NCBI RefSeq assembly: GCF_019139675.1
Contig: NZ_CP077077.1
Coordinates: 2,542,001 to 2,606,000, forward strand
DNA length: 64,000 nt
Direction: 5' to 3'
DNA from: Pseudomonas maumuensis
Lineage (GTDB): Bacteria; Pseudomonadota; Gammaproteobacteria; Pseudomonadales; Pseudomonadaceae
Position numbers and translations under genes: made by a program. Shown in pieces: positions 62,390 through 64,000 of this stretch. The notes under the pieces were generated by a model. The model searched no databases. It was given only the letters and a program-made list of their open reading frames with translations, and was not told the origin of the DNA. Numbering within the stretch: position 1 is the first letter of the stretch; the number at the start of each line of letters is the position of its first letter.

Positions 62390-64000
62390 ATGCTCTTCAG
62401 CGAACTCATGGCAGTGCTCTCCACCCGTGCAATCCGACTCCTGCGCGAGGAGGCCGACCTGATCGTCGAGGGCGATGACGGCACCCTCGATGACGCGCTG
62501 TGGGACGCACTGGCGGCTCACAAGCCAGCGCTGCTGGAGATGCTCGCGGGACTGGAGGACGGTTGGCTGAGTCCGGCGTTTCGCATCACCCCCGACATGT
62601 TGCCCCTGGCCGGGCTCGATCAGGCTGCCATCGACCGTATCGTCGCCACCGTGCCTGGGGGCGCGGCGAATCTGCAGGACATCTACCCGTTGGCGCCGCT
62701 GCAGGAGGGCATGCTCTACCACCACCTCACGGCCGCGGAGGGCGACCCCTATGTGCTGCAGGCCCAGCTGCGCTTCGCCAGCCCGGCGCACCTGCAGGCG
62801 TTCGCCGAGGCGCTCGACTGGGTGATCCAGCGCCATGACATCCTGCGCACGGCACTGGCCTGGGAATACCTGGACCAGCCGCTGCAGGTGGTGTGGCGCA
62901 AGGCGCCGCTGGCGTGCGAGGCAGTCGGGATCCTGGACAGTGACGAGCCGCTGGAGCAACTGCGCGCCCGTTTCGACTCGCGCCATTACCGCATGGACCT
63001 GGCCCAGGCCCCCTTGCTGCGCCTGGTGCATGGCCAGGGTCGCGATGGCCGGGTGCAGGGCTTGCTGCTGTTCCACCACACAGTTATGGATCACACCGGC
63101 CTGGACATCGTGCGCCGGGAGATCCACGCCTATCTCGCCGGTGACAGCGAGCGACTGCCAGCCCCGGTACCGTTCCGTGATCTGCTGGCCAGGAGCCGCC
63201 AGGCGCAGGACGAACAGGCCCACGAAGCGTTCTTTGGCGCCATGCTGGCCGATATCGACGCACCGACCCTGGCCTTCGGCGTCCAGGAGGTGGCCGGCCA
63301 GCCCATGGAGGAAGCCCGGATCACCCTGGCGCCCGGCCTCAGCCAACGTCTGCGCGCCCAGGCCCGGTCGCTCGGGGTCAGCCCGGCCAGCATCATGCAT
63401 CTGGGGCTGGCGCGTCTGTTGGGGGCGTGGTCCGGGCGCGAGTCGGTGGTGTTCGGCAGCGTGCTGCTGGGGCGCATGGCGGCGGGCGAGGGCGGCGAAC
63501 ACGCCCTCGGGATGTTCATCAATACCTTGCCGCTGCGTGTCGATCTGCAGGGGCAGGGTGTGCGGGATGCACTGTTGCTGACCCACCGCCAGCTGACGAC
63601 ATTGCTCGACCATGAACAGGCGCCGCTGGCCCTGGCTCAGCGTTGCAGCGCTGTGGTGGCGCCGATGCCACTGTTCAACAGCATGCTCAACTATCGCCAC
63701 AGCGCCGCAGGCGACGCCGCTGCGGTTATCGCGGTAGCTCCGGGCATCGATGTGGTCGGCACCGAGGAGCGCACCAACTATCCCTTCAACCTGGCGGTCG
63801 ATGACCTGGGTGAAGACCTGCGCCTGACGGTCCAGGCCCTCGCCGAATGGGGTGCCGAACGACTTTGCGGGCAACTGCGACAGGTGTTCGAGGGGCTGGT
63901 GGAGGCGCTCGAGCGCACCCCCGATCTGCCCGTGCTGGCGCTGCCGGTGCTGCCGCCCGAGGAGCGTCATCGACTGCTGACCGGCTGCAACAATACGGCC
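62390..64000 (+). CDS. Non-ribosomal peptide synthetase, N-terminal part (window edge)
   Basis: 537 codons of a large synthetase that continues past the window. Residues 1-50 (MLFSELMAVLSTRAIRLLRE ... ALAAHKPALLEML) form a TubC-type N-terminal docking domain. A condensation domain follows: YPLAPLQEGMLYHH with the extended HHLTAAEGD (111-119) and core HHTVMDH (229-235). The HH[IL]-x4-GD element is the mark of dual epimerization/condensation domains, so the upstream module should deliver an L-residue that is turned to D. It therefore does not start the assembly line alone; a partner synthetase is expected elsewhere. AGGA lies nine bases before the ATG. The gap 62138-62389 shows no gene. Confidence 0.9.
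   Translation, partial: MLFSELMAVLSTRAIRLLREEADLIVEGDDGTLDDALWDALAAHKPALLEMLAGLEDGWLSPAFRITPDMLPLAGLDQAAIDRIVATVPGGAANLQDIYPLAPLQEGMLYHHLTAAEGDPYVLQAQLRFASPAHLQAFAEALDWVIQRHDILRTALAWEYLDQPLQVVWRKAPLACEAVGILDSDEPLEQLRARFDSRHYRMDLAQAPLLRLVHGQGRDGRVQGLLLFHHTVMDHTGLDIVRREIHAYLAGDSERLPAPVPFRDLLARSRQAQDEQAHEAFFGAMLADIDAPTLAFGVQEVAGQPMEEARITLAPGLSQRLRAQARSLGVSPASIMHLGLARLLGAWSGRESVVFGSVLLGRMAAGEGGEHALGMFINTLPLRVDLQGQGVRDALLLTHRQLTTLLDHEQAPLALAQRCSAVVAPMPLFNSMLNYRHSAAGDAAAVIAVAPGIDVVGTEERTNYPFNLAVDDLGEDLRLTVQALAEWGAERLCGQLRQVFEGLVEALERTPDLPVLALPVLPPEERHRLLTGCNNTA

Overview
The window is about 64 kb of GC-rich chromosome from a Pseudomonas, most likely of the P. putida group (putida / entomophila / mosselii-like). 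The evidence is the lexA2-imuA-imuB-dnaE2 mutasome followed by aldo-keto reductase, LysR, CoA-transferase and AtoE genes, a 358-residue 4-hydroxyphenylpyruvate dioxygenase, a KdgD-type glucarate dehydratase, and many REP-like inverted-repeat pairs between genes. No rRNA, tRNA or CRISPR array was seen.

Layout. 1-5.3 kb: sugar-acid catabolism (MFS transporter, kdgD), a class I glutamine amidotransferase, a HAD phosphatase and two hotdog thioesterases. 5.4-7.8 kb: a polytopic membrane protein paired with a protein whose His spacing and motifs look like a divergent lipoxygenase. 7.8-13.6 kb: the SOS mutagenesis operon lexA2-imuA-imuB-dnaE2, with a LexA2-type box across the lexA2 start. 13.8-18.6 kb: aldo-keto reductase and LysR regulator, divergent from a 3-oxoacid CoA-transferase (two subunits) and a short-chain fatty acid permease.

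18.7-46.5 kb is the accessory heart of the window: a contact-dependent inhibition / two-partner secretion locus. It holds a TpsB transporter, a 4478-residue TpsA/CdiA-like exoprotein, an overlapping immunity gene, and then about 12 kb of AT-richer DNA carrying displaced toxin C-terminal ends and immunity genes. Two orphan ends still carry arms copied from the main cdiA. Toxin remnants include colicin E5-like (one intact tip, one fragment), papain-like, nucleotidyltransferase-like and unknown types. Most toxins overlap their immunity gene by 1-4 bases. A repeated element of about 150 bp with roughly 30-bp terminal inverted repeats occurs in about eleven whole or partial copies between the modules. 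An IS4-family element has jumped into one copy and left an 11-bp target duplication. The right end of the repeat often abuts the 5' edge of an orphan module and in two places supplies its start codon. I read this as a recombinational archive of toxin/immunity cassettes.

46.5-62.1 kb returns to core-like content: small DUF genes, RNA 2'-phosphotransferase, a DapA-family lyase with a class II aldolase divergent from a XRE-cupin regulator, AraC and LysE genes, a TerC-CBS membrane protein preceded by a proline-rich leader ORF whose stop overlaps its start, an EamA transporter, a CSS-EAL phosphodiesterase, hpd, a DJ-1/PfpI protein, a nucleoside deaminase overlapping a hybrid histidine kinase, and a TPR protein. 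From 62.4 kb to the edge lies the start of a non-ribosomal peptide synthetase with a TubC-type docking segment and a dual epimerization/condensation domain.
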